64,000 nt of DNA from Polaribacter sp. Hel1_33_78 (GTDB lineage: Bacteria > Bacteroidota > Bacteroidia > Flavobacteriales > Flavobacteriaceae): positions 1 through 64,000 of the forward strand of contig NZ_LT629794.1 of the NCBI RefSeq assembly GCF_900106075.1, written 5' to 3'. Positions 1-8,275 of this stretch are shown here, in pieces. A program made the position numbers and the translations under genes. Under the pieces are notes generated by a model. It did no database searches, was not told where the DNA came from, and was given only the letters and a program-made list of their open reading frames with translations. The number at the start of each line of letters is the position of its first letter. The stretch's first letter is position 1.

Positions 1-1102
1 AAGATCTAATAAAATAATCTTTGCATTCCCATTTCTTTCAATATGATACATGGCATCATTTAATTCTTTTTCTATTTCTAGAATATTTCCTGAATGCACA
101 AAAGGCGCAAATTTAGACAAATCAAAACCTGATTTTGATTCCATAAAAACCAACTGATCAGACTTGTAGTTCATCAATAGTGCTTGTCTAAAGAATTGTA
201 AACAATAGTCTAAAAAACGTTTTTGGGTTTCTCTTCCAGTTTTTGCAATGGTATCAGACCAAGAAATTAGTTGCTGCACCACTGAAGCATTTCCTTTAGC
301 CCTAAAAGCAGTTCTTATCCAGGCAATAAACCATTCTTCAAAAACTAAATCAGAAGAGTCATTTTGTAATAAATGCAATGCTTTGATATAATTTCCTTCT
401 GCTTGATGTGCAATTTTTGTCGCTTGGTTGTCCGCAACTTGATTCTTTAAAATCAAAGCATTTGCGATATCTTGTTCACTCAAAGCAGGAAAATGCAATG
501 CTTGGCAGCGCGATTTTATAGTGTTTATAATCTGTTCTTCATTTTCTGTAATCAATAAAAAAACAGTTTTTTGTGGTGGTTCTTCAATCAGTTTTAATAA
601 TTTGTTGGCAGCAGCAATATTCATTTTTTCTGCCATCCAAATTATCATTACTTTAAAGCCACCCTCATAACTTTTTAAGCTTTAACTTTTTAACAACAGC
701 TTCAGATTCGTCAACTCCAATTAAACCTTGCTTATTTTCTACACCTATATGTTGTAACCAATTAAATAAGCTACCGTAAGGTTGTGTTGCAATAAAATCT
801 CGCCAATCTTCTAAAAACAAATCACTTACAGCATGTTTTTTTACCGAATCGTTTGTAGTTACAGGAAATGCAAAATGTAAATCTGGATGTTGGAGTTTGT
901 TGCATTTTATATTACATGCTCCTGCATCTTCGGAAAAATTACACAATAAAAATTGTGCATAGGCAATTGCCATTGGCAGCGAACCACAACCTTCTTTGCC
1001 TATAAACAGCTGTGCATGCGGAACTCTGCCATTCTCAGCAGACTTTTGCAAATGTTTCTTAATGTGTTCTTGGCCTATAATTTGTTTGAAAAGCATATGC
1101 AA
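1..1102 (-). pseudogene. holB: DNA polymerase III delta' subunit, frameshifted and cut by window edge
   Basis: Clamp-loader delta' subunit, which helps load the sliding clamp at the replication fork. The N-terminal part (1102 down to about 680) has the family start FKQIIGQEHIKKHL, a degenerate P-loop GKEGCGS and the IKxxLQHPDLHF-type region. It stops after about 145 codons, but another frame continues from about 680 to base 1 with family-typical text (MIIWMAEKMN, LLKLIEEPP, SRCQALHFP). One extra A in the TTT/AAA run at 681-683 accounts for the break, and removing it restores one frame. The frame is open to the window edge, so the C-terminus is missing. The second Met (1096) is an equally good start. 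The single homopolymer indel and similar breaks in the next two genes suggest sequencing error rather than loss of an essential gene. Confidence 0.85.
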
Positions 1103-1176
1103 ATATAACAGATAAATTTACGCAAACGTTATCTTAATTTTTGAGTTTTCAATTTTAGTAACCGTAAATAAAAAAG

Positions 1177-1184
1177 TATTTTTG
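1177..1184 (+). promoter_or_regulatory. TAnnTTTG promoter box of pgk
   Basis: TATTTTTG matches the Bacteroidota -7 consensus TAnnTTTG and lies 21 bp before the pgk start. No well-placed TTG -33 element was seen. Confidence 0.4.
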
Positions 1185-1204
1185 TTAAAAATACATCAAC
1201 AAAA

Positions 1205-2388
1205 ATGAAAACACTGAAAGATTTTAATTTCCAAAATAAAAAAGCAATTATCCGTGTAGATTTTAATGTGCTTTAAATAATCAATTCGAAGTTACAGATA
1301 CTACTAGAATTGAAGCTGCTAAATCTACCATTATAAAGGTTTTAGAAGATGGAGGAAGCTGCGTTTTAATGTCACATTTAGGTCGTCCAAAAGGCAAGCA
1401 AGAAGAGTTTTCTTTGAAACATATTGTTGCAAAAGTAAAAGAAATTTTAGGTTAACGTAAAGTTTGTTGAAGATTGTATCGGTGAAAAAGCTGAAGAAGC
1501 TGTTGCTAATTTAGAAAATGGAGAAATTTTATTACTAGAAAATCTTCGTTTTTACGATGAAGAGAAAAAAGGAGATGTTGCTTTTGCAGAAAAATTGTCT
1601 AAACTAGGAGATATTTATGTAAACGATGCCTTCGGAACTGCACACAGAGCGCATGCATCAACCACAATTATTGCACAATTTTTTGGAGATAATAAATGCT
1701 TTGGAAACTTATTAGCGAGAGAAATTGAAAGTATCGATAAGGTATTAAATAATTCAGAAAAACCAGTTTTAGCAATTCTAGGAGGGGCAAAAGTGTCTTC
1801 AAAAATTACGGTAATTGAAAATATTTTAGATAAAGTAGATCACTTGATTATTGGTGGTGGAATGAGTTTTACATTTATTAAAGCACAAGGCGGAAAAATT
1901 GGTAACTCAATTTGTGAAGATGACAAAATGGAGTTAGCACTTGACATTTTAAAACAAGCAAAAGCTAAAAATGTTCAAATTCACATTCCTGTTGATGTTG
2001 TTGCTGCTGATGATTTTAGCAATGATGCAAATACGCAAGTTTGTGATATTAACAAAATACCAGATGGCTGGGAAGGAGTTGATGCTGGACCAAAATCTAG
2101 AGAAATTTTTGATATAATTGCAAACCAATGTAAACTATTTTATGGAACGGCCCTTTAGGTGTTTTTGAAATGGACTCTTTTGCTGCAGGTACGATTGCAC
2201 TTGGTCATTCAATTGATAAAGCAACTAAAAATGGAGCATTTTCTTTAGTTGGTGGTGGAGATTCTGTTGCAGCTGTGAAACAATTTGGTTTTGCAGACAA
2301 AGTAAGTTATGTTTCTACGGGTGGTGGAGCAATGCTAGAAATGTTAGAGGGTAAATCTTTACCAGGAATTGAAGCAATTTTGAAATAA
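1205..2388 (+). pseudogene. pgk: phosphoglycerate kinase with three frame breaks
   Basis: Glycolytic kinase converting 1,3-bisphosphoglycerate and ADP to 3-phosphoglycerate and ATP in the cytosol. Read across frames the family landmarks are all present: IIRVDFNV near the start, SHLGRPKG, LLLENLRFY, NDAFGTAHRAHAS, LAILGGAKVS and the nucleotide-binding GGGDS near the end. Three frame breaks interrupt it: a missing C at about 1271 (GTGCTTTAA for GTG CCT TTA), a break at about 1450-1453 (one extra G or two lost bases), and a missing A in the AAA run at 2132-2134, just before WNGPLGVFE. Total length after repair is about 395 codons, normal for the family. No other defects are visible, so I read this as assembly error in a functional gene. 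Confidence 0.9.
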
Positions 2389-2410
2389 AAACGCTTAAAA
2401 CATATGTTAA

Positions 2411-2438
2411 AAAAGTTCTCAAAATGAGAACTTTTTTT
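2411..2438 (+). terminator. rho-independent terminator of pgk
   Basis: Ten-base-pair stem AAAAGTTCTC / GAGAACTTTT with a 5-nt loop followed by a T run, 22 bp after the pgk stop. Confidence 0.85.
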
Positions 2439-2467
2439 TATGCCTATAATTAGTGTTAAATAAGCCT

Positions 2468-2475
2468 TATTTTTG
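2468..2475 (+). promoter_or_regulatory. TAnnTTTG promoter box of the aldo/keto reductase
   Basis: TATTTTTG, 26 bp before the start codon of the reductase and downstream of the pgk terminator. Confidence 0.4.
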
Positions 2476-2501
2476 TTATTCTAAAAAAATTAAACATCAA
2501 A

Positions 2502-3540
2502 ATGAATATACAACGTTACCAAACACAGAGACAAAAGTTTTCTAAAATTTGTTTAGGAACCATGACTTGGGGAAACCAAAATACAGAAGCAGAAGCACAT
2601 GAGCAAATGAATTATGCTTTAGAAAAAGGTGTGAATTTTATAGATGCCGCCGAATTATATCCTGTACCCGCAAATGCAGAAACGTATGGCGATACTGAAA
2701 GAATTATCGGTAATTGGCTAAAAAAAACAGGAAATAGAGATAAGGTAGTTTTGGCTTCAAAATTGCTGGAGCGGGGATTATACAGCACATATTAGAAAAA
2801 ATGGCTTTAGTAAAAAAGGCATTACGGAAGCAATTGAAAATAGCCTCAAACGTTTACAAACAGATTATATGGATTTATATCAATTGCACTGGCCTTCTAG
2901 AGGAGTAAACTGTTTTGGAGTTAGAGATTATCCTTATAAAACAGCTAGTAAAGAAGCAGAAAATCATTTAGAAATTTTAGAAACTTTAAGTGATTTTATA
3001 AAACAAGGCAAAATAAAACATATCGGTTTGTCGAACGAAACTCCATGGGGAACTATGAAATATTTACAAGCATCAGAACAATATAATTTACCAAAACCTG
3101 TAACCATTCAGAATTCATATTCTTTAATTCACAGAGGATATGAAGTTGGTATGTCTGAAGTTTCAATGAGAGAAAACATAGGTTTATTAGCTTATTCACC
3201 TTTAGCACAAGGTGTTTTATCAGGGAAGTATATAGATGGAAATTTACCTGAAGGCGCAAGAGGAACTTTGTTTCCCAGGTTTATTGCTAGATACAGAAAT
3301 AAAGGCTCAGAAGCTGCGGTTCTAAAATATTTAGAAATCGCCAAAAAGAATAATTTAACACTTACTGAATTATCTTTAGCTTATATAAATCAGCTACCAT
3401 TTGTAACCAGTAATATCATTGGCGCTACAAAAATGAGTCAATTAAAAGAGAATATCAATTCTATTTATGTTGAATTATCTGATGAAACTTTAAAAGAAAT
3501 TGAAGCTGTTCATGCAGCAATTCCGAATCCTGCACCTTAA
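2502..3540 (+). pseudogene. Tas-like aldo/keto reductase, frameshifted
   Basis: NADPH-dependent aldo/keto reductase of the Tas type (TIM barrel). Matches to the E. coli Tas pattern run the full length: GTMTWG, AELYPVPANAETYG, KRLQTDYMDLYQLHWP, IGLSNETPWG, IQNSYSL, LLAYSPLAQG, and the C-terminal EIEAVHAAIPNPAP. The frame is broken between 2758 and 2775. Adding one A to the AAAA run at about 2758-2761 and one G to the GGGG run at about 2772-2775 restores KIAGAGDYTAHIRKNGF. Both are homopolymer deletions, as in the neighbouring pgk and holB, so the gene is probably intact in the organism. Substrate unknown. Confidence 0.82.
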
Positions 3541-3564
3541 AAAAAGACACTTTAAATAAAGTAG

Positions 3565-3603
3565 AAAACCAGATACTATTAATTGACAGCATCTGGTTTT
3601 GTA
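3565..3603. terminator. bidirectional terminator between convergent genes
   Basis: AAAACCAGAT (3565-3574) pairs perfectly with ATCTGGTTTT (3591-3600). A and T runs at either side let it serve both the reductase on + and the acetyltransferase on -. Confidence 0.75.
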
Positions 3604-3646
3604 GCTTCATAGTTCGAATGAGTTTAAAACACCTTTTAATCTATTT

Positions 3647-4219
3647 TCACTTTACTTTTATAACACTATTATCCTTCAATTGATACTCTTGCCCACTTTC
3701 TTTACACGTTGCAAAACCCTGTTTATTAAATTCTAATCTATGGCCAAACTCCCCCACCCAGCCTATTTGTTTTGATGGATTCCCAACCACCAAGGCATAT
3801 GGTAAAATTTCTTTTGTTACAACTGCTCCCGCTCCAATAAAAGCAAATTCGCCAATATCATTACCACAAACAATGGTTGCATTTGCGCCAATACTCGCTC
3901 CTTTTTTTACAATTGTTTTTAAATATTCATTTTTTCTAATAATAGCACTTCTTGGATTTATAACATTTGTAAAAACCATGGAAGGCCCTAAAAAAACATC
4001 ATCTTCACAAATAACACCCGTATAAATAGAAACGTTGTTTTGCACTTTTACATTTTTACCTAAAATAACTTCAGGAGAAACCACAACGTTTTGACCGAGA
4101 TTACAAGATTCGCCAATACTACAATTAGACATAATATGACTAAAATGCCAAATTTTTGTCCCTTTCCCTATAATACAATTATCATCTATAACTGCCGTTT
4201 CGTGTGCAAAATAATCCAT
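3647..4219 (-). CDS. WbpD/WlbB-like hexapeptide-repeat N-acetyltransferase
   Basis: Left-handed beta-helix acyltransferase of about 190 residues. Successive hexapeptide turns are visible (IGKGTKIWHFSHI, IGESCNLGQNVVV, LGKNVKVQNNVSIYTG, GASIGANATIVCGNDIG, FIGAGAVVTKEILPYALVVGNP). The order and the loop IINPRSAIIRKNEY-like segment resemble WbpD/WlbB, which acetylate UDP-2-acetamido-3-amino-glucuronate for surface polysaccharides; that substrate is inference from the family. It starts 6 bp after deoC ends on the same strand, so the two are probably cotranscribed, although no functional link is obvious. Confidence 0.8.
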   Translation of the reverse strand: MDYFAHETAVIDDNCIIGKGTKIWHFSHIMSNCSIGESCNLGQNVVVSPEVILGKNVKVQNNVSIYTGVICEDDVFLGPSMVFTNVINPRSAIIRKNEYLKTIVKKGASIGANATIVCGNDIGEFAFIGAGAVVTKEILPYALVVGNPSKQIGWVGEFGHRLEFNKQGFATCKESGQEYQLKDNSVIKVK

Positions 4220-4225
4220 AAAGTA

Positions 4226-4972
4226 TTAATATCCTGTCTTGTGACTTTTCTCTTTAGTACAAATCTCTTTAGATGATGAAGTTCCTATTCTATCAACTCC
4301 TATAGAAATCATTTTTAATGCCGTTCCATAATCCCTCACGCCTCCTGCAGCCTTTATTTGCAATGGTTTTGCATTTTCAGAAATTAGTTTCATAGTTTCA
4401 AAAGTAGCACCATTTGGCGTGTTGTCTTGAGTTTTAAAAAATCCTGTTGATGATTTAACAAACACTTTTTTAACAGCAGCTTCATCAAAATTTTCGAGAA
4501 CAACCTCCTTTATTAGTTGTGAAATTACAATAATTTCTTCTCTCGTCAAGGCAGCTACTTCTATGATCCATTTTGCAACTTTATTGTTTTCAATACAAAG
4601 TTTAGTCGCTTTTAAAACTTGCTCTTTTATCATCGCAATTTTACCTTCTTTAAAAGCGGTATAATTGACAACAAAATCCAATTCATCTGCACCTAAATCA
4701 ATCGCTTTTTGGGCTTCTTTTAATTTAATTTCAGTAGATGAGTTCCCTTCCGGAAAATCGATTACAGTTCCTATTAAAAAGTCAGCTTTTGATTCTAAAA
4801 ACATTTTTTTTGCTAATGAAATATATTTTGAACGAATCATTACTAATTTATAATTGTACAAAATGGCTTCATTTATCAAATCAACTACTTTTTGTTGATT
4901 ATCTTCTTCTGTAATACTTGCTTGAGTTGCTGTCTTTAAATAAGTAGCATCTAAAAATTGATTAATTTTCAT
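4226..4972 (-). CDS. deoC: deoxyribose-phosphate aldolase
   Basis: Cleaves 2-deoxyribose-5-phosphate to glyceraldehyde-3-phosphate and acetaldehyde in deoxynucleoside salvage. At 248 residues it has the usual length. Visible landmarks are the N-terminal DATYLK, VIDFPEG, GADELDFVVNY, the Schiff-base lysine motif VFVKSSTGF, and the second lysine region KAAGGVRDYGTAL with the phosphate-binding RIGTSSS near the C-terminus. A TATTTTTG box (minus strand, 4978-4985) lies just upstream, so transcription probably starts a few bases before the ATG. Confidence 0.93.
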   Translation of the reverse strand: MKINQFLDATYLKTATQASITEEDNQQKVVDLINEAILYNYKLVMIRSKYISLAKKMFLESKADFLIGTVIDFPEGNSSTEIKLKEAQKAIDLGADELDFVVNYTAFKEGKIAMIKEQVLKATKLCIENNKVAKWIIEVAALTREEIIVISQLIKEVVLENFDEAAVKKVFVKSSTGFFKTQDNTPNGATFETMKLISENAKPLQIKAAGGVRDYGTALKMISIGVDRIGTSSSKEICTKEKSHKTGY

Positions 4973-4977
4973 ACTAC

Positions 4978-4985
4978 CAAAAATA
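4978..4985 (-). promoter_or_regulatory. TAnnTTTG promoter box of deoC
   Basis: On the minus strand TATTTTTG, only 5 bp before the deoC ATG, which implies a very short leader. Confidence 0.4.
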
Positions 4986-4991
4986 CGTAAT

Positions 4992-5018
4992 AAAAAAAAC
5001 CCAGCATAAAGTTGGGTT
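4992..5018 (-). terminator. terminator of the DUF3109 gene
   Basis: AACCCA (4998-5003) pairs with TGGGTT (5013-5018). On the minus strand the hairpin is followed by an eight-T run, 85 bp after the DUF3109 stop and before deoC. Confidence 0.7.
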
Positions 5019-5102
5019 TAAATTTTAATCTACCCAGAAAGAAAAATACAATTTATATCTAACCTTTACTGGTTTTTTACTTTGTAATCCTTGTATAATA
5101 TT

Positions 5103-5699
5103 CTAGAAAACTTTGCTATATAGGTGCTTTATTTTAAATGTTTTTTCCGCCACTTTTTCTAATTCATCATACCAATTTTGACCAAACTTTCTAACTAAGG
5201 CTTGTTTTACAAACTTGTATACTGGCACTTGAAATTCTTTGCCTAAAGAACAAGCGTCATCACAAATTTCCCATTTATCATAATTTACTGCAGAAAACTC
5301 ACTATAATCTTTAACTCTTATTGGATATAAATGACAAGAAACTGGCTTCTTCCAATCAATTTCTCCTTGATTATGCGCTTCTTCGATAGCGCACAAGGCT
5401 GTATTCTTTTCATCAAAAATTACATAAGCACAATCTGCCCCATTAATCAAAGGTGTTTCTAATTCTCCCCATTCACTTGTAACCCAAGCTCCTTCTTTTT
5501 CAATAACCTCAATTCCCTCTTTTCTTAAAAAAGGTTTTACTTTTGGATAAATTTCTTCTAATATTTTAGCTTCTTCTTTTTCTAATGGAGCTCCAGCGTC
5601 ACCATTTACACAACAAGCACCTTTGCAGGCGGCTAAATTACACACGAAATCTTTTTCGATAATATCTTCTGAAACGATTGTTTTTCCTAGTTGAAACAT
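5103..5699 (-). CDS. DUF3109 family cysteine-rich protein
   Basis: Protein of 198 residues recognised as DUF3109, common in Bacteroidota. It is cysteine-rich: CNLAACKGACC near residues 20-30, then further cysteines in ADCAYVIF, TALCAIEEAH, VSCHLYPIRV and CDDACSLG. The arrangement recalls YkgJ-type (CxxxCxxCC) metal or iron-sulfur ligands, but the function is not established. It is monocistronic, with its own promoter and terminator. Confidence 0.85.
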   Translation of the reverse strand: MFQLGKTIVSEDIIEKDFVCNLAACKGACCVNGDAGAPLEKEEAKILEEIYPKVKPFLRKEGIEVIEKEGAWVTSEWGELETPLINGADCAYVIFDEKNTALCAIEEAHNQGEIDWKKPVSCHLYPIRVKDYSEFSAVNYDKWEICDDACSLGKEFQVPVYKFVKQALVRKFGQNWYDELEKVAEKTFKIKHLYSKVF

Positions 5700-5704
5700 G
5701 CGAA

Positions 5705-5738
5705 CAAAAATATGACTATTTTTTTTAATTTTTTACAA
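5705..5738 (-). promoter_or_regulatory. Bacteroidota-type promoter of the DUF3109 gene
   Basis: On the minus strand a TTG (5736-5738) is followed after 23 bp by TATTTTTG (5705-5712), immediately before the start codon. Both consensus elements are present. Confidence 0.5.
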
Positions 5739-5757
5739 ATTCATAAAGTAAGTTTTC

Positions 5758-5765
5758 TAATTTTG
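5758..5765 (+). promoter_or_regulatory. TAnnTTTG promoter box of marC
   Basis: TAATTTTG, 22 bp upstream of the MarC start codon; no clear -33 TTG. Confidence 0.4.
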
Positions 5766-5787
5766 CAATAAATTAAACTTATAGATT

Positions 5788-6372
5788 ATGAAATTTAACC
5801 TAAAAGAAATTATAACTGCGTTTATGGTATTATTTGCTGTTATAGATATCATTGGTAACATTCCTATTATTATTGATTTACGAAAAAAATCAGGACATAT
5901 ACAGTCTGAAAAAGCATCACTTATTGCAGGTTTCATTATGATTGTATTCTTGTTTCTTGGTCAAAGCTTATTAGGTTTAATTGGTATTGATGTAAATTCT
6001 TTTGCTGTTGCTGGTGCTTTTATTTTATTTTTTATCGCTTTAGAAATGATTTTAGGCATTACTTTATATAAGGAAGATGGTAATTCTTCCTCCATAACTG
6101 CCACCGTATTCCCTCTAGCTTTTCCTTTAATTGCGGGTCCAGGAAGTTTAACAACGTTACTTTCTTTAAGGGCAGAATTTGCCATAGAAAACATTATTGT
6201 AGCTGTAATTTTAAATGTAATTTTCTTATACATCGTTTTAAAAACATCGTCTAAAATAGAACGTTTAATTGGTCCTTCTGGAATTCAGATAATTCGTAAA
6301 ATTTTTGGCGTAATTCTCTTAGCTATCTCTGTAAAACTTTTTACTCAAAACATAAAAATGCTATTTATATAA
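5788..6372 (+). CDS. MarC family integral membrane protein
   Basis: Inner-membrane protein of 194 residues with six predicted hydrophobic helices. Family signatures are FAVIDIIGNIPI in helix 1, the IALEMILGI segment and the PLAFPLIAGPGSLTT motif near the middle. MarC/UPF0056 proteins were once linked to multiple antibiotic resistance, but their transport substrate is unknown. The stop is 1 bp before the next ATG, so it is probably cotranscribed with the FAD protein downstream. Confidence 0.88.
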   Translation: MKFNLKEIITAFMVLFAVIDIIGNIPIIIDLRKKSGHIQSEKASLIAGFIMIVFLFLGQSLLGLIGIDVNSFAVAGAFILFFIALEMILGITLYKEDGNSSSITATVFPLAFPLIAGPGSLTTLLSLRAEFAIENIIVAVILNVIFLYIVLKTSSKIERLIGPSGIQIIRKIFGVILLAISVKLFTQNIKMLFI

Positions 6373-6373
6373 A

Positions 6374-6979
6374 ATGATTTTTGATGCATTAATAATTGGC
6401 GGAGGAGTTTCCGGAATGCAGTGTGCACTCATTTTAGGCTCTGCAAAAAACAAGCATTTTGCTGCTCATAAAAAAATAGGAATTATAATGCACCAAAGAG
6501 CTTCTCATTTAGAAAATGCCTTGTTTAATAATGTTTTAGGTCTGGCTCCAAAAACATTAGGAAAAGATATTTTAATTGAAGGTAAAGAGCAATTAACAAC
6601 TTTATATCCTCATGTTTCTCATATTAATAACGAAAAAGTTTTGTCAATAAGAAAAATTGATGGCATTTATACTATAGAAACAACTAAGAACAGCTATCAA
6701 TCGAAAATTATAGTCATTGCATTAAACTACTCAAAACCCTTTTCCATAAATGGTTTAAACAAATATATTATTCCTCACAAAAAAGCAAACCCAGAAAAAG
6801 ATAGAATTCAATTAAATAATGAAAATCATCTCATACAAAAAGGGTTGTATTGCTGCGGTACAATCGCTGGTTTACGAAGTCAATTTGCAATTGCTGCAGG
6901 AAGTGGTGCTTCTGTAGCCACAGATATCCTTACTCTTTGGAACGATCATACACCAACAAAAGTGCATGATAAAGTATGA
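6374..6979 (+). CDS. short FAD-dependent oxidoreductase (thioredoxin-reductase-like)
   Basis: Protein of 201 residues with an N-terminal dinucleotide-binding motif IIGGGVSGMQCALILG (residues 7-22) and a C-terminal FAD-site segment LYCCGTIAGLRSQFAIAAGSG typical of thioredoxin-reductase-like flavoproteins. It is about 100 residues shorter than thioredoxin reductase and lacks the CxxC redox pair and the central NAD(P)H domain, as in other small Bacteroidota members. Redox partner unknown. It starts 1 bp after marC, suggesting one transcript. Confidence 0.78.
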   Translation: MIFDALIIGGGVSGMQCALILGSAKNKHFAAHKKIGIIMHQRASHLENALFNNVLGLAPKTLGKDILIEGKEQLTTLYPHVSHINNEKVLSIRKIDGIYTIETTKNSYQSKIIVIALNYSKPFSINGLNKYIIPHKKANPEKDRIQLNNENHLIQKGLYCCGTIAGLRSQFAIAAGSGASVATDILTLWNDHTPTKVHDKV

Positions 6980-7128
6980 GGAAAATCATGTTTTAATTCT
7001 CTTTTACTGTCTAATTTTATATCTGTTAAGTGACTCTGTTTTTATCGGTTTAATTCCGTTCATTTAACAATAGACTGTTATTCATAATAGTCGTTTTATA
7101 TTTTTTAGAAACATTAAAGAGTTAAAAG

Positions 7129-7860
7129 ATGCAAATTAAAAAAAACCCAAAACAACAGTTAGAAAATTATAGTAAAATTTTTATGCAAATAGGTTTAGTA
7201 CTTTCGCTATTTATCACTTACGTGTCAATGGAGCATAAAACATTTGAAAAAAATAATTCATCACACTTAGGCATCGTAAATATGGTTGATGAAATGAAGG
7301 AAGAAATTCCAATTATTGAAATTCAAAAAGTAGAACCTCCAAAACAAAATATACCTCCCCCTACAATAGAGAAAATCAAAATTGTCGAAGACGATTTAAA
7401 AATAGAAGAAACCATTATAGAATCTACAGAAACTGATGAAGGTGAGGCTATTGTTGTAAATACTGAGGATATTGAAGAAGTTGAAGAAGCAGAAGAGTTT
7501 ATCGAAGACATTCCTTTTATTTTAATTGAAGACGTACCTGTTTTTCCTGGATGCAAAGGAAATAACAAAGAACTTAAAGCTTGTTTTACTAAAAAAGTAA
7601 CAGGACACTTTGGGAGACAATTTAATTTAGATTTAGCGACTGAATTAGGCCTACTACCGGGTAAAAAAAGATTATTTGTAGTTTTTACAATTAGTAAAAC
7701 CGGAAAGGTCATCAATGTAAGATCAAGAGGACCTCACCCAGTTTTAGAGAAAGAAGTAGCTAAAGTTATTGGTTCTTTACCACAAATGAAACCAGGTAAA
7801 CAAAGAGGCACTCCAGTAGGCGTAAGTTATAGTATACCGATAACATTTGAAGTTAGGTAA
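7129..7860 (+). CDS. TonB-like energy transducer
   Basis: TonB links the inner-membrane proton-motive force (ExbB/ExbD) to outer-membrane TonB-dependent receptors. One N-terminal membrane helix (about residues 17-35) is followed by a proline-rich stretch (PPKQNIPPPT), a long acidic spacer and a C-terminal TonB domain beginning near VPVFPGCKGNNKELKACF, with the conserved FTISKTGKVINVRSRGPHP and YSIPITFEVR ends. The layout and 243-residue length are typical for Bacteroidota. No receptor or ExbBD genes are nearby. Confidence 0.88.
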   Translation: MQIKKNPKQQLENYSKIFMQIGLVLSLFITYVSMEHKTFEKNNSSHLGIVNMVDEMKEEIPIIEIQKVEPPKQNIPPPTIEKIKIVEDDLKIEETIIESTETDEGEAIVVNTEDIEEVEEAEEFIEDIPFILIEDVPVFPGCKGNNKELKACFTKKVTGHFGRQFNLDLATELGLLPGKKRLFVVFTISKTGKVINVRSRGPHPVLEKEVAKVIGSLPQMKPGKQRGTPVGVSYSIPITFEVR

Positions 7861-7869
7861 TAAAAAAAT

Positions 7870-7892
7870 CCAGCTTAAAAGCTGGGTTTTTA
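7870..7892 (+). terminator. terminator of tonB-like gene
   Basis: CCAGCTT (7870-7876) pairs with AAGCTGG (7879-7885), followed by a T run, 9 bp after the stop. Confidence 0.8.
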
Positions 7893-8158
7893 ATTAGATC
7901 AAAATGGTCATTATAATTTTCGCTAATCTGTATAATAAGTCGCAATTATAATTTTTTAGTGAAGCCATCTTTGTGTTCATTTTATAAAGTACTCCAAAAT
8001 TTGTTGTAAAGAAAAACTCTATATCTGTTATGGTATAAAGACGTCAAAACGTAAATAATCATGTATAACATGGACTGTAAAACAATACATTCTCGTATCT
8101 TTTATGACTTCATGATTTTCTTCTTGTTTCTTTGATACCGGAAGAACCCAAAACAAGA
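7893..8158. other. non-coding interval before the displaced glmS terminator
   Basis: No gene-like reading frame, RNA or strong repeat was seen here. Before the island arrived this was the convergent intergenic space between tonB and glmS. Confidence 0.5.
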
Positions 8159-8197
8159 GAGAGGTGATTTCTACGATACACGTAAAAATCACCTCTC
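8159..8197 (-). terminator. original glmS terminator, now stranded by the island
   Basis: A perfect 12-bp stem (8159-8170 with 8186-8197; arms GAGAGGTGATTT and AAATCACCTCTC). Read on the minus strand it lies 30 bp after the remnant of the original glmS stop codon (8227-8229). It was therefore most likely the terminator of glmS, now about 15 kb away. It is not followed by a long T run. Confidence 0.6.
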
Positions 8198-8226
8198 CTA
8201 TATTTTCAATTAAAGCTACTATGAGT

Positions 8227-8238
8227 TTACTCTACTGT
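8227..8238 (-). pseudogene. displaced 3' tail of glmS
   Basis: On the minus strand these 12 bases read ACA GTA GAG TAA (Thr-Val-Glu-stop). This matches the glmS end Thr-Val-Glu-stop now encoded by ACA GTG GAG TAG at 23150-23161. It is the host's original end of glmS, cut off by island integration. Confidence 0.7.
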
Positions 8239-8275
8239 AATGGTTTAATTCGTTGTGACAATTACTCTTACTCCT
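8228..8275. repeat. attL: left junction of the island
   Basis: Contains the direct-repeat copy TACTCTACTGT (8228-8238) with the proposed GT crossover dinucleotide at 8237-8238, a 14-bp spacer, then the left arm of the 23-bp inverted repeat (8253-8275, begins TTGTGACAATTACTC). The recombinase stop codon TAA (8275-8277) shares its last base with the repeat. Confidence 0.75.
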
